Counted from the stretch's first letter, positions 52,591 to 61,706 are shown. The stretch: DNA of 64,000 bases from JANQQN01 sp964519665 (GCA_964519665.1 CAZFIV010000014.1:42400-106399); one strand, 5' to 3'. Numbers and translations are program-made. The notes: generated by a model from the letters alone, not told the origin.

Positions 52591-54237
52591 TCAGTGGTTG
52601 TGCCCGGGTAGCCGTCGGATCAGAGCGGCCGCGTCTTCCCGTCTGGGTTTCGGCTTGGGCGGAAAGGGCGCCGCGCCGGCCAGCACCTGGCCGCACCAAT
52701 ACAAGGTCCGTGTCTTGAGCGCCCGGAGCCAGTCGCCGGTGTTCGTGCCGCTGTCGCCCGGGCTGTACGCGGCGAGGGCGGCGTCGACCTCGGCAGCCCA
52801 TGGATGACCGTCGGGCCCGAAGACACCCGACTCGTGGGACCTCGCCACGGCCCGCTCCAGAAGCCGCGCCGCCTCCGCGATCCACTGCGCCCCTTCGCTA
52901 CCGTCCGGCCCGTTGCACGCGGCGAGCTCGGCGCCGTGAATGAGTCGCGCCACCGACTCACTGAGCCAGATATCGCCGTAGTTCACCGCCCAGCCCCAGC
53001 CGTCTTTCTTCGCGGCCGCGAGCCGCAGCGTCTCCGCCGCCGCTGCCCACTCGCCCCGCATCATCTGTTCGACACCGTCGATCCACATGAATCGCGCCGC
53101 CTCGAGGAGGCGCTTGTTGTAGCAGCCCTCGAGGTTCTGCTCGGCCATGCGTCGAACCTCGGGGTCTCCGAACGTCAGCGCGTGGCCGAGGTAGAGCTCG
53201 CATTCGAAGAGCGCGTTTTCGAGCAGCTTGTGGACGTTCATGTGAAAGCCGCCCAGCTGGGCCCACCACACGCCGCCGTCGAGTCGGGGGTGTCGCTCGA
53301 GTAGTGACCGTAGCGTTCTAAGCTCAGCACCCATCCGGTCGCACGTGTCCCGAACGCTGAGGGCTCCCTGCTCCCACTGTATCCACGTATTGATGAGATC
53401 GCGAACCGAGCGCTTGGCTGCTTCGCGGGCTTCCTGCTGCGTTCGCGTGAAAGCGTCGAGGTCGAATCCATTCGGTGGAGCGTTGCCGTCGACGACGAAG
53501 GAGATCTCGAGACGGACGATCCCTACTGCGACGTCGTCCCAGTCGGCCGTGCTCACGGCGACGAACTCGACTCGGTACGCCGCGCCCCGGTGGGGGTCGA
53601 ATCGGACCTCGCCCGCGAGGGCACCCTCGTCGTCGAAGCGGAGGCCGGGCGGGAGCCGCACCAGCGTGGGGCACTGCATGAATCCGGTTCGGCTCGGAAG
53701 GTCTTCAATCGCGGGGTGATGGACCGAGTCCCCGACCCGGACCGTGCCGAGATCCACGGCGCGCCGGGTGACGGTCAGTCCGTTGCGCGCCGCGCAGCGG
53801 TAGTGCTCGCTGTACAGCTCGACGCTCGACCAGGTTCGGGGGCAACAGTCGCAGCAGTGGCACTGCCCGCTGCGGTAGCCCGGACGGTCGGGTGACGCCG
53901 GGCTGTCCGCGCAAGAGAGCTGCGCGCAGGCCGCGTCCGGGCCCGTGGGCTCGAGCGCCGTTCCGTCCTGACTCGGCGGGAGTGGGGCGAGGGCGTCCGG
54001 GCGGCGGACAATTCTCAGGTCTTCGGGCGTGGCCTCACGGCAGTACCGGGCGTCGTCCTCCGGGACGTAGATGAGGGTGTAGTCGTCCTCGAGCACCACC
54101 TGGTAGGGCGCCGTCCTGTGGGCGGGCCAGTGCGCTTCGCGGTAGTGCAGCGCGATGATCCTTCCGAGCTTCCAGCCGCTCGGCCCTAGGTTGCACAGAA
54201 CGGTCGCGCCGACCTCGAAGCGAAGGTTCGCCATCAT
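52591..54237 (-). CDS. Uncharacterised 548-residue protein with YRExxWP-type N-terminal domain
   Basis: The N-terminal 75 residues form a small domain: VGATVLCNLGPSGWKLGRII, ALHYREAHWP, PYQVVLEDD and YVPEDDARYCREA. I have seen this motif pattern mostly in proteins of unknown role from microalgae and a few bacteria. A Cys-rich patch (CHCCDCC) follows at about 127, then a beta-rich, cadherin-like or Ig-like region (about 160-260) and a helical C-terminal half with TPR-like pairs (LLEAARFMWIDGVEQMMRGE). No signal peptide. It overlaps a 106-residue partner gene by ATGA. Function unknown. Confidence 0.72.
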   Translation of the reverse strand: MMANLRFEVGATVLCNLGPSGWKLGRIIALHYREAHWPAHRTAPYQVVLEDDYTLIYVPEDDARYCREATPEDLRIVRRPDALAPLPPSQDGTALEPTGPDAACAQLSCADSPASPDRPGYRSGQCHCCDCCPRTWSSVELYSEHYRCAARNGLTVTRRAVDLGTVRVGDSVHHPAIEDLPSRTGFMQCPTLVRLPPGLRFDDEGALAGEVRFDPHRGAAYRVEFVAVSTADWDDVAVGIVRLEISFVVDGNAPPNGFDLDAFTRTQQEAREAAKRSVRDLINTWIQWEQGALSVRDTCDRMGAELRTLRSLLERHPRLDGGVWWAQLGGFHMNVHKLLENALFECELYLGHALTFGDPEVRRMAEQNLEGCYNKRLLEAARFMWIDGVEQMMRGEWAAAAETLRLAAAKKDGWGWAVNYGDIWLSESVARLIHGAELAACNGPDGSEGAQWIAEAARLLERAVARSHESGVFGPDGHPWAAEVDAALAAYSPGDSGTNTGDWLRALKTRTLYWCGQVLAGAAPFPPKPKPRREDAAALIRRLPGHNH

Positions 54238-54554
54238 CCATCGTCCGGAAGCTCGACGTAAAAGCCGCCGCCGTCCGCTTCGGGGAGCGGATGCATTCGG
54301 GTGATGAGTCCCTGCTTTCGCGCGTCGAGGAGCTGCCGGCCGACCGGAAGGAAGAGCGTCTCTCCGCTGGTCGCGGTGGCGGGATCGATGCGAACGATCA
54401 GCTTCTTCGACGCCGCCAAGTGCCGCTGCTCGAGCATCTCGGCGATCGCTGACTGGGCATCGTTCAACGAGACACCCCGCAGATCGAGCGTGTGCTCGCC
54501 GTCGGCAAGCTCGCCAACAAGCGCGCGAACGGTGTCTGGATCAAGCCACGGCAT
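54234..54554 (-). CDS. Small protein with Smr-like pattern
   Basis: 106 residues. HTLDLRGVSLNDAQSAIAEM at about 20, a KKLIVRID strand, GETLFLPVGRQLLDARKQG, and a closing GGGFYVELPD recall the Smr (small MutS-related) fold, although the HGxG motif usual for Smr nucleases is replaced. It is upstream of and overlaps the 548-residue gene by ATGA, so the two are probably made together. The fold assignment is tentative. Confidence 0.65.
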   Translation of the reverse strand: MPWLDPDTVRALVGELADGEHTLDLRGVSLNDAQSAIAEMLEQRHLAASKKLIVRIDPATATSGETLFLPVGRQLLDARKQGLITRMHPLPEADGGGFYVELPDDG

Positions 54555-54688
54555 ATCGGAGCGTTAGGCTATCGATGACTCTTTCGGGAGTCACTGCTAT
54601 TTCGACGGATTTCGTCGAATGGACCTGGAGGCGTTCTCGTGTCCCGTTTCAGTCGGTGTATCGGCTGACCAGAGAAGCACTGCCGTAC

Positions 54689-54705
54689 ATGCAAATTGAT
54701 TGCAT
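54689..54705 (+). promoter_or_regulatory. Perfect palindrome ATGCAA-N5-TTGCAT before the CobW-family gene
   Basis: An AT-rich 17-base dyad in an otherwise GC-rich stretch, 50 bases before the start of a metal-chaperone-type GTPase. Genes of this family are often controlled by zinc-responsive repressors binding such palindromes. The sequence does not match a Zur site I can name with certainty. Confidence 0.45.
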
Positions 54706-54755
54706 TTAGCTGATGCGTGCGTTTGTCTGGCCGCGATGTGGAGAATCGTGCGCCC

Positions 54756-55990
54756 ATGACTGAGCATCAGCAGAGCCGATCGACTCCGGCCCGCCTCCCC
54801 GTAACCGTGCTCTCGGGATTCTTGGGCGCGGGAAAAACGACGCTGCTCAACCAGATCCTCAACAATCGAGAGGGGCGTCGCGTCGCCGTCATCGTCAACG
54901 ACATGAGCGAGGTCAACATCGACGCCGCCCTCGTCGAGCGAGGAGGCGCGGAGCTGTCCCGCACCGAGGAGAAAATGGTGGAGATGTCGAACGGGTGCAT
55001 ATGCTGCACTCTTCGCGATGACCTCCTGGACGAGGTCTTTCGCCTCGCCCAGGAGGACCGATTCGACTATCTACTCATCGAGTCGACCGGGATCTCGGAG
55101 CCCATCCCGATTGCCCAGACTTTCACCTTCGAGGACGAGGACGGCGTGAGCCTGAGCCTCATCTCCCGTCTCGACACCATGGTCACGGTGGTGGATACGG
55201 CGAGCTTTCTCCGTGACTACTCCGCCGCCGACGCGTTGATGGATCGCGGTGAATCGCTGGGCGAAGACGACCACCGAACAGTATCCCAGCTTCTCGTCGA
55301 TCAGATCGAGTTCGCCGATGTCATCGTGCTGAACAAGATCGACCTCGTGACCCAGCAGCAGGCTTCCGAGGTCGAGACCATCATCAAGGCGCTCAATCCG
55401 GGCTCCCAGATCTTAATGGCGACGCGGGGACAAGTTCCCCTGGAGTCCGTGCTCGACACGAAGCTATTCGACTACGAGAAGGCGGAGGCGTCCGCGGGCT
55501 GGATTCGCGAGCTTCAGGGAGAGCACGTCCGGAGACGGAAGAGTACGGGATCTCGAGCTTCACTGACCAAACCTCGCATCCCTTTGACGCCGAGAAGATC
55601 TGGGCGCTCGTGCACGACGAGACCGCTTGGCCTGGTGTGCTTCGCGCGAAAGGATTCTTTTGGATCGCGGCGAACCATCAGGTGGCGTATGAGTACTATC
55701 AGGCCGGTGGTGTCCGTGGCGCGAACCCGGCGGGCTACTGGTGGGCGGCCGTCGCTCGCGAGCGATGGAGCTTTCCACCGGGCGAGCGTCCCGACGAAAA
55801 GCCCGAGTGGCATGAGCGGTTTGGCGACCGAGCCCAGCGGCTGGTCTTCATCGGTCAGAACATGGATGAAGCGAAGATTCGAGGTCGTCTCGACGCGTGC
55901 CTGCTCGACGCGAAGGTCGCGGCTAAGAACAGCACCACCTGGGACCGGCTGGAGAATCCGTTTCCGGACCTTGAAAACCCCGAAGGCTGA
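54756..55990 (+). pseudogene. CobW/COG0523 GTPase (metal chaperone), one frameshift
   Basis: Starts at MTEHQQSRSTPARLPVTVLS. P-loop SGFLGAGKTTLLNQIL, metal site GCICCTLRDDLLDEV (CxCC), switch region LLIESTGISEPIPIAQTF, base-recognition motif VLNKIDLV, all in one frame. Near 55528 the frame breaks. The next frame carries the C-terminal domain without loss: EEYGISSFTDQTSHPFDAEK, WPGVLRAKGFFWIA, GDRAQRLVFIGQNMDEAKI, stop at 55990. A single missing base in GTCCGG restores the whole protein, about 411 residues. Members insert zinc or cobalt into client enzymes. The domain after the break is well conserved, so the shift is recent or a sequence error. Confidence 0.85.
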
Positions 55991-56177
55991 CGAATCGAAG
56001 GCGCGGAGGCTGCTGCTGGGACGCGCGCGGCCCAGTGGCGCCGCCTGGTCGGCCTCGACGAGCCCAGTTAAAGCTCGACGTCGTCGCCTCCAAGGACCAC
56101 CCGAGGAGTCGGGGCACGATGTCCTGTCGCGACACATCCCTTGCCTCGAAGGCTTGGATGTCTAGGGCGATGGCTGC

Positions 56178-56735
56178 TTACGGCAGGAGCTCACCGGCAT
56201 CGACGGTGTCGTCTCGCTCTGGCCATGGGATGGCCTCGCCCGCGACGTAGGTTCGCTTGTCGCGATAGCTCCCGTCCGTCTCCGGACCTCGGTGGACCTC
56301 CACTCGGCGCTCGCTCGGCGCGATCAGCCAATACTCCGGGACGCCCCCTCGGGCGTACACGGCGGCCTTCTCGCGGTCCTCGGCTAGGGTCGTGACGCTG
56401 AGCTCCATGACCAGCACCACGTCCGCCCCGGTCGGGTGAGGGCGCTCGCCTTTGACGGGGTCGCCGCGTACGAGCGCAAGGTCCGGCTCCGGCTGGTCGA
56501 AGTCCGTTGCCCTCAGGGGGCTATGGTCTCGGACGTGGTGACCAGGACCGTACACCTGCTCAAGGACGCGATGAAGCCAAACGGTGTGGTTGGCGTGGGT
56601 CGGTCCCTGTGCGTTCATGTTGTATAGCCAGCCGTCGATCAGCTCCACCGGAACGCCTTCCAGGCGCCCTGACGCGATCAGAGCATCATAGTCGTCGACC
56701 GAGAGCCGGCGTCGGGTGCGAATGGCCGCGGTCAT
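56178..56735 (-). CDS. Uma2 family (putative endonuclease fold) protein
   Basis: 185 residues: RRLSVDDYDALIASGRLEG, VELIDGWLYNM, DFDQPEPDLALVRGD, VVLVMELSVTTLAEDREKAA and YARGGVPEYWLI, the Uma2 (DUF820) pattern with a PD-(D/E)XK-like core. The family is abundant in cyanobacteria and myxobacteria and functionally obscure. A second, only distantly similar Uma2 gene is at 60.9 kb. The stretch 55991-56177 before it holds no gene I can see. Confidence 0.9.
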   Translation of the reverse strand: MTAAIRTRRRLSVDDYDALIASGRLEGVPVELIDGWLYNMNAQGPTHANHTVWLHRVLEQVYGPGHHVRDHSPLRATDFDQPEPDLALVRGDPVKGERPHPTGADVVLVMELSVTTLAEDREKAAVYARGGVPEYWLIAPSERRVEVHRGPETDGSYRDKRTYVAGEAIPWPERDDTVDAGELLP

Positions 56736-56850
56736 CGTTCAGAGGATAACACGCTGCCTTGGGGCTGCGACGTTTGAAGTGCGGCGGCAAGAGCATCGAC
56801 GCGCGTAGAATTGTGGCTCCGGCGAGCTCGAGCCTTCACCCAGCCCGCTC

Positions 56851-57005
56851 CGGTGTACCCGCGGGCGTAGCTTCAGGTACGACACAGAACGAGACGGCAT
56901 GGGACGCTCAACCCGAATCATTTTAGCAATTTGCGAGCGATGTTCTGCGTCGAGACCACCTTCACACGGTGGAAGTCGCTGGTTCGAATCCAGCTGTGCC
57001 CATAG
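56851..57005. repeat. Element-end repeat, copy 2, joined to an intact tRNA-Val att core
   Basis: The 120-base flank (beginning near-palindrome GTACCCGCGGGCGTAG, then GGGACGCTCAACCC and TTTGCGAGCGATG) runs without break into 46 bases (56960-57005) identical to 40260-40305 of the tRNA-Val region, including the CATAG that follows the tRNA. It marks the right end of an element integrated at this tRNA. The gene-free interval 56736-57074 consists mostly of this site. Confidence 0.9.
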
Positions 57006-57074
57006 TCATTCCGGTCAGTTTGCAGCGGCGCCGACGAGGGCTGCGGATGACCGGCGCTCCGGCGCAGACCCGCG

Positions 57075-58187
57075 TCACTTCGTGGGTGCCGCTACCCGCC
57101 GTTCTGCACTCCGGCTGGGAAGCGGAGTGAGGACGAGCTCCCGCTGCTGCGATGCGACGACCCACTCTTCGCTCTCGTGAGCCAGCTGGCCGTTTCTGAT
57201 GAGCGGATAGTCTCGGGTCTCCTCCCAGGCGTCGAAGTCGGGCACGCGGGCGAGCATCATGCGAAGGACGAAGCTCAGGGCCGAGAAGAGGCTTCCGACC
57301 TCGAGCTGCGGCATGATCCGCCAGGGCTCGTTCACGTATCGTGTCGTGATCGCCTTGAAGGACTCGGGGGGTTGGCCACAGACCTCTTCGTAGTGATCCG
57401 TGACGTCGGCGAACGCCCCGGCCCTGAGCTCGTCTGCGTAGTGCCGAACCTGGGCGATCTGAAAGCGAGGGAAGCCCAAGGCGAAGGCGGCCTTGGCAAA
57501 CGCGTCCGTAGAGACGTCCTGGTAGCGAACTCGGCGGCCCACGACCTCGGTCAGGATCGAGGCGACGTCCTCGGGAGAGAGAAGCTCTGGTCCGGTCGGG
57601 CGCAGGCACCGGCCGACGAAGCGCTCTGGCGACAAGAGCGCATGGGCCGCGAGGCGCCCAACATCTTCGTTCGAAGGGGGAGCGTTGAGACCCTGGCCGA
57701 ATGGAAGCGAGAGCAAACCCAGATGTACGACCGCCTTGAGCCCCAGAAGATACGGGAAAGCGAAGAGGCCGGGATTTACGTGGATGACATCGAAGGAGAA
57801 CCTGCGGAAGATGTTGTTCGCCATCCAATGCTCCCGTTGGATCACCGATGGATGGGTGGAGTGCGGATTCCATCCACTCATCAACGCGACCACTTCGAGC
57901 CCCGCTTCCTCCGCCGCGAGCCCGAACATCGTCGCGCCGTGGAGGAGCTTGGGGTCGAACGGCGGACAGTGATAGGCCCGTTGGACGCCCTCGAGCGCCC
58001 CCTTGAGGTCGCGGCGGTCATAGAAGCTCCCGACGACGACCTCTGCTCCCGCTTCACGGAGAGCGTGGGCCCGGACGTCGTCTCGCGTGACCATCGCCCG
58101 AACCGGTACGCCGGATGCAAGCAGGGTTTCGATCGCGGCTCGACCGGTGCGCCCGTTGCCCGTCGTTACGAGGATCCTGGGCTTCAT
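57075..58187 (-). CDS. NmrA/NAD(P)-binding atypical SDR protein
   Basis: 370 residues from ATG 58187, which has AGGAGG 7 bases upstream. Rossmann start MKPRILVTTGNGRTGRAAIE, PVRAMVTRDDVRAHALREAG and VVVGSFYDRRDLKGALEGV are as in NmrA-like redox sensors and NAD(P)H:quinone-type reductases. VVALMSGWNPHSTHP is where catalytic residues of SDRs would lie. The C-terminal 110 residues are an extra helical part. Its ATG overlaps the carbonic anhydrase stop (TGATG), so the two are co-translated. Substrate unknown. Confidence 0.85.
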   Translation of the reverse strand: MKPRILVTTGNGRTGRAAIETLLASGVPVRAMVTRDDVRAHALREAGAEVVVGSFYDRRDLKGALEGVQRAYHCPPFDPKLLHGATMFGLAAEEAGLEVVALMSGWNPHSTHPSVIQREHWMANNIFRRFSFDVIHVNPGLFAFPYLLGLKAVVHLGLLSLPFGQGLNAPPSNEDVGRLAAHALLSPERFVGRCLRPTGPELLSPEDVASILTEVVGRRVRYQDVSTDAFAKAAFALGFPRFQIAQVRHYADELRAGAFADVTDHYEEVCGQPPESFKAITTRYVNEPWRIMPQLEVGSLFSALSFVLRMMLARVPDFDAWEETRDYPLIRNGQLAHESEEWVVASQQRELVLTPLPSRSAERRVAAPTK

Positions 58188-58711
58188 CAGAGTTCCTCCT
58201 CGAATCGGATCTCGGCCCGTCCGGTTGCGGGATCGTAGTGGACTGCGGTCAACAGAGGTCCTCTCGGTACGAAGGACGACGCCCGAAGGCGGCCGATGTC
58301 CTGGGCTAGGGTGTCGCATTGATCGATCGCGAGTTCCTCGAAATACTCCAGCCCGATCCCCGTCGCGGAGCTCATCTTGCTGCGCACCTCCGGATCTCCA
58401 AGCCGCTCCATTCCGCAGTCCGGGTGGTGGATCAGGACGATCTCGATCCGATCCTCGCCTCCGGCCTGCTCAAAGACGGCGAGAAAGAGCGCGAGCTGCC
58501 GCTCCACGTCCTGGGTCACTCTCCCGCCCGGGTTCCGGATCACCAGGGCCTCGCCGGGCTCCAGGCCCAGTACGTGGGCAGGGTCAACCCGACCGTCGCA
58601 GCAGCTGACGACGATGGTCCGGTGCCTGGGCCGCATCGGCCGAGGAACGTGCTCGTTCGCGGCGTACTCGTGATTCCGGTGCAGAAGTGTGCGGGCGTGG
58701 CTTGCTGTCAT
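58187..58711 (-). CDS. Beta-type carbonic anhydrase-like protein
   Basis: 174 residues. The zinc ligands of beta carbonic anhydrases are present: Cys and the Asp/Arg dyad in VVSCCDGRVDPAHVLGLEPG, and HHPDCGM (His-x2-Cys). EALVIRNPGGRVTQDVERQL fits as well. It would interconvert carbon dioxide and bicarbonate. The enzyme is short, as in the minimal subclass. First gene of a two-gene operon with the NmrA-like gene, divergent from an HxlR regulator. Confidence 0.88.
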   Translation of the reverse strand: MTASHARTLLHRNHEYAANEHVPRPMRPRHRTIVVSCCDGRVDPAHVLGLEPGEALVIRNPGGRVTQDVERQLALFLAVFEQAGGEDRIEIVLIHHPDCGMERLGDPEVRSKMSSATGIGLEYFEELAIDQCDTLAQDIGRLRASSFVPRGPLLTAVHYDPATGRAEIRFEEEL

Positions 58712-58718
58712 AGGACCG

Positions 58719-58733
58719 CTTTAAAAATTAAAG
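58719..58733. promoter_or_regulatory. Palindrome CTTTAA-AAA-TTAAAG between HxlR gene and carbonic anhydrase
   Basis: A perfect 6-bp dyad in an AT-only island inside a 61-base divergent intergenic region. HxlR regulators usually control the divergent neighbour by binding such sites. It lies seven bases before the carbonic anhydrase ATG, so binding would block that promoter. Confidence 0.6.
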
Positions 58734-58772
58734 TTTCAACTGTCAAGCCGGGATCCGAGCTACGTTGTTCGA

Positions 58773-59429
58773 GTGAGCAAGAGCTATCGAATGCTCTGCC
58801 CGATCGCCCGAGCCCTGGACCGGGTCGGGGACCGTTGGACCCTTCTCATCCTCCGAGACCTCCACGCAGGGCCGATGCGTTTCCTCGAGCTGCAGCGCGG
58901 CATGCCGGGGCTGGCCAGCAATCTCCTCAGCACCCGCCTCGAACGGATGCAGGCCGACGGCTTGATCGGGCACGAGGAGGGCTTCTATCGCCTTTCGGAT
59001 CTGGGTCGCCGGACGGACCGAGTCCTATGGGAGCTCGCGCTCCTTGGAATGGAGTTGCCGCCAGATCCGGACCTCAAGCCGACCGGCCACCTGCGACTCG
59101 TTGCGATCACCATGCAGTCTGCGATGCAGAAGGTGGTCGATCCCGATCTGCAGTTGAGCGCCGAGATGATCTTGGATGGCGAGTCCTTTTCCATCCACAT
59201 CGACGAGGGCGAGGTCCGGGTCCGATACGGAGCCCCCGCGGCCTCGGAGGTGGTGGCGACGAGCAGCTACGTTCCCCTGATGTCTGCCGCGGCCGGCGAG
59301 GTAGAACTCGAAGAATTTCGAGCCCACCACGTCGAACTCGAAGGCGAAGACGACCAGAAGAAAATGGACTTCGTCCACCTGATGACCCGAGTGATGACCG
59401 AAGCCTTCCACCGCGATGGTGCGCCCTAA
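58773..59429 (+). CDS. HxlR-family transcriptional regulator
   Basis: 218 residues from GTG 58773. The N-terminal 100 residues are the HxlR winged helix: LCPIARALDRVGDRWTLLIL, GPMRFLELQRGMPGLASNLL, STRLERMQADGLI. The C-terminal 110 residues (LQLSAEMILDGESFSIHIDE) resemble an SCP2-like lipid-binding fold found in some HxlR proteins, probably the effector-binding part. It likely regulates the divergent carbonic anhydrase/NmrA genes through the palindrome between them. Confidence 0.9.
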   Translation: MSKSYRMLCPIARALDRVGDRWTLLILRDLHAGPMRFLELQRGMPGLASNLLSTRLERMQADGLIGHEEGFYRLSDLGRRTDRVLWELALLGMELPPDPDLKPTGHLRLVAITMQSAMQKVVDPDLQLSAEMILDGESFSIHIDEGEVRVRYGAPAASEVVATSSYVPLMSAAAGEVELEEFRAHHVELEGEDDQKKMDFVHLMTRVMTEAFHRDGAP

Positions 59430-59722
59430 GCCGAACTTCGAGCGACGGCCGAGCGTAAGTGTTTGATATCCTTGCGGCAGGATCGGGTTCGAACGATCTC
59501 GTACTGACTACAGCGTCTTCAGTAGGTCGAGGGCGCGGGTCTGCAGGGCGTTCGGTTGAGTAGTCATCTCGAACGCGTCATATCCGTTTATTCGATCGAC
59601 GCAAAATTGGCTCCAGTCAAAGGGCACGGTGCGGGGATTTAAACCCGAAGTCTGCCGTTGGGACGAGGTTTCAGCGCAGACGAGCCTGGGAGCAGAAACC
59701 ACGAGTCCGCGCAGATGGGCGG
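59430..59722. other. Gene-poor stretch left of the transposase gene
   Basis: A 72-codon minus-strand frame (59726-59508) ends FEMTTQPNALQTRALDLLKTL-like but shows no recognisable domain and may be the tail of a lost gene. No terminal repeat of the neighbouring transposon could be found here. Confidence 0.3.
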
Positions 59723-60823
59723 TCAAGCTGCTTCGCGATGATAGTAGTTGAGCATCCCGCCGAGGCGCTCGCGACGTGTAATCGTGCCAGCAACACGACC
59801 CGCTGTGTCGTCTGGCTGGATGATCTGATGGCTCAATGCTTGGTGCGGACGTTCGACATGATAATGCAACATGAATTGCCGTATGGAATGTCTAAGGTGA
59901 GCCTCGCCGAGCGGCACAATGTGATTGAGGCAGCTCGATTTAATAGTGAGCACGAACTTCTCCGCGTGGGCATTCATATCCGGCGATCGAGCAGGTAGCC
60001 GGATTGTCTTCACACCACTATCGACGAGCATGCCCCGAAAGGCGGCCGTGTAGAGCGGGTCACGGTCAAGTATCAGGTGTGTCTTCCCGAGCAGAAAGCC
60101 ATCCACGGCGTCAGTGAGGTTTCTCGCCATCTGCAGCATCCATCGCTCGTTCGGCGTCGGCGTGATGCCGGCGATATGCAGGCGGCGAGTGCTCAACTCC
60201 ATGACAAAGAAGACCGAGTAGCGAATCAGGCCGCGAATCGAGAGGACCTCCGAAGTGAAGAAGTCAGCGGCCATTAGACCGTCCCAATGCGCGGCGAGGA
60301 ACGTCTTCCATGGGATCCGCTTTCCCCTCTGTGGGGCGGGCTCGATGCCGTTTTCGGCCAGGATCTTGGCCACCGTGGTTCGACCGATCGTGATACCGAT
60401 GTTGGCCAGGGCGTTGCGGATCGTGGTGTAGCCCCAGCGCGGATTCTCGGTGGCCATCTCGAGCACCAACTTCTCGATCTCGGTGCCCGTCCTCGGTCGG
60501 CCGATCTTGCGGCTCATACTGTTGTCGTACTTTCGTTCGACCAACCGCCTGTACCAACGGAGGATAGTGTCCGGAGTGACGATGCCCGCGATCTTTGCGA
60601 GCTCTCTCCGCCCCAAGACCTTCCCCTTGATGGCGAGGCGTCGACGCTCGGCATCGGTCAGACGAAGTCGCCGATGGCCAAGCTTCTCCCGGAGTAGACG
60701 GTTCTCCTCAATCAGGTAGTCGATGGGGTGTTGCTGTCGGCGGGTGACCCACCCCGTGACCATCAGGATCACGAATTGGAGCGCCCCATTCATCAACTTA
60801 AACCCCATCACAACGCTCACCAA
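59723..60823 (-). CDS. Integrase-core (DDE) transposase
   Basis: 366 residues. A helix-turn-helix region precedes the core (LAKIAGIVTPDTILRWYRRL), then the IS3/IS481-like HTH_29/DDE arrangement: GYTTIRNALANIGITIGRTT, the first catalytic Asp in LMAADFFTSEV, the second in LILDRDPLYT, and Glu in NAHAEKFVLTIKSSC, followed by HYHVERPHQAL. All three acidic residues are present and the frame is whole. Terminal repeats were not found on either side. Probably a complete transposase gene in an element whose ends are unresolved. Confidence 0.88.
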   Translation of the reverse strand: MVSVVMGFKLMNGALQFVILMVTGWVTRRQQHPIDYLIEENRLLREKLGHRRLRLTDAERRRLAIKGKVLGRRELAKIAGIVTPDTILRWYRRLVERKYDNSMSRKIGRPRTGTEIEKLVLEMATENPRWGYTTIRNALANIGITIGRTTVAKILAENGIEPAPQRGKRIPWKTFLAAHWDGLMAADFFTSEVLSIRGLIRYSVFFVMELSTRRLHIAGITPTPNERWMLQMARNLTDAVDGFLLGKTHLILDRDPLYTAAFRGMLVDSGVKTIRLPARSPDMNAHAEKFVLTIKSSCLNHIVPLGEAHLRHSIRQFMLHYHVERPHQALSHQIIQPDDTAGRVAGTITRRERLGGMLNYYHREAA

Positions 60824-60919
60824 AAGTGGACGCCTGGATGAATGGTCAGGCCTCGAAGCCAGAAGGATTCTAAATGGTTAGAGTTTCCGGACAGCACGAG
60901 AAAGCCCAGCAGTGCCCAT

Positions 60920-61492
60920 TCACTCGGTCCCAAACAGCTCGGCTAGGCGCAGCGTGCAATCGGACAGCGCGGCGACGGAGAGTTCCGCATGGCTCGCGTG
61001 CGCCACGACGCTGGCGTAGCGGGCTTCTTCGGGCGCTGGATCACGATGAACCTCGACCGTGTCGTTGTTCACGTTCACGATCCAATACTCGGGCACCCCT
61101 GCAGCGGCGTATAACGCAGCCTTCGCGCGATCCGCCTTCAGCGAGCTCTCGGCCACTTCGACAATGAGCAACGCCTCGGTCGGGTGCGAGTCGCGATAGG
61201 CGCCGAGCGGCACTACAGCGACGTCGGGCTCGGGCTCCGAATCGTCGGTGGCCGCGAAGGGCGACTGGATGCGTACGGTCGCCCGCTTCTGCGGCGCCAC
61301 GGCAAGCACGAAGAACTGATTCAGAAACTGGACAGCTGCGGCGTGCGGCGACTTTTGTGGACTCATCCGGACGAGGCTCCCCCACAGCAGCTCGATCGGC
61401 TCGCCCTCGAAGCAGCCGTTGTCGACCAGCTTGTCGTATTCCGACCGCCGCAAAGGGCGAATGCTGGCGTAGAGCTCGTGACTGGAATGCAT
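60920..61492 (-). CDS. Uma2 family (putative endonuclease fold) protein
   Basis: 190 residues: IRPLRRSEYDKLVDNGCFEG, IELLWGSLVRMSPQ, DDSEPEPDVAVVPLG, LLIVEVAESSLKADRAKAAL and AAAGVPEYWIVNV match Uma2, with the acidic and Lys residues of a nuclease-like core present. It differs strongly from the copy at 56.2 kb, so it was acquired separately. An open reading of the other strand is a shadow. Confidence 0.9.
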   Translation of the reverse strand: MHSSHELYASIRPLRRSEYDKLVDNGCFEGEPIELLWGSLVRMSPQKSPHAAAVQFLNQFFVLAVAPQKRATVRIQSPFAATDDSEPEPDVAVVPLGAYRDSHPTEALLIVEVAESSLKADRAKAALYAAAGVPEYWIVNVNNDTVEVHRDPAPEEARYASVVAHASHAELSVAALSDCTLRLAELFGTE

Positions 61493-61706
61493 GGCTTAAA
61501 GAGGATAGCACGGTAGACCGCACGTGACGCCGTCGGCCTTTCCTGGGTCGGGCGGCTTCCGCCGGACCGCCCTCGGCTGCACCGACGCGCCCGCCTCGAC
61601 GCTGTTCTGGGCAGGCCGAGACACCGAGCCAGCCTCAGTATGCGACCGGTTTCACTCGCACGCAGGAGAGTGAACAGCGGCCATTCGGCCGCGCACATTA
61701 GGTCGG

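Noticed and set aside
55514..56137. Minus-strand frame of 207 codons across the 3' end of the CobW gene
   Set aside because: The plus strand encodes the conserved C-terminal domain here; the other frame has no recognisable motif.
56960..57005. Third tRNA-Val gene
   Set aside because: Only the 3' half is present; the preceding sequence is the element-end repeat.
56899..57180. Small frame reading through the 57-kb att core
   Set aside because: Similar frames arise at each end-repeat copy and from the tRNA-derived sequence; they are not conserved as proteins.
59508..59726. 72-codon minus-strand frame next to the transposase
   Set aside because: No family, no ribosome site and unusual composition; noted only as a possible gene tail.
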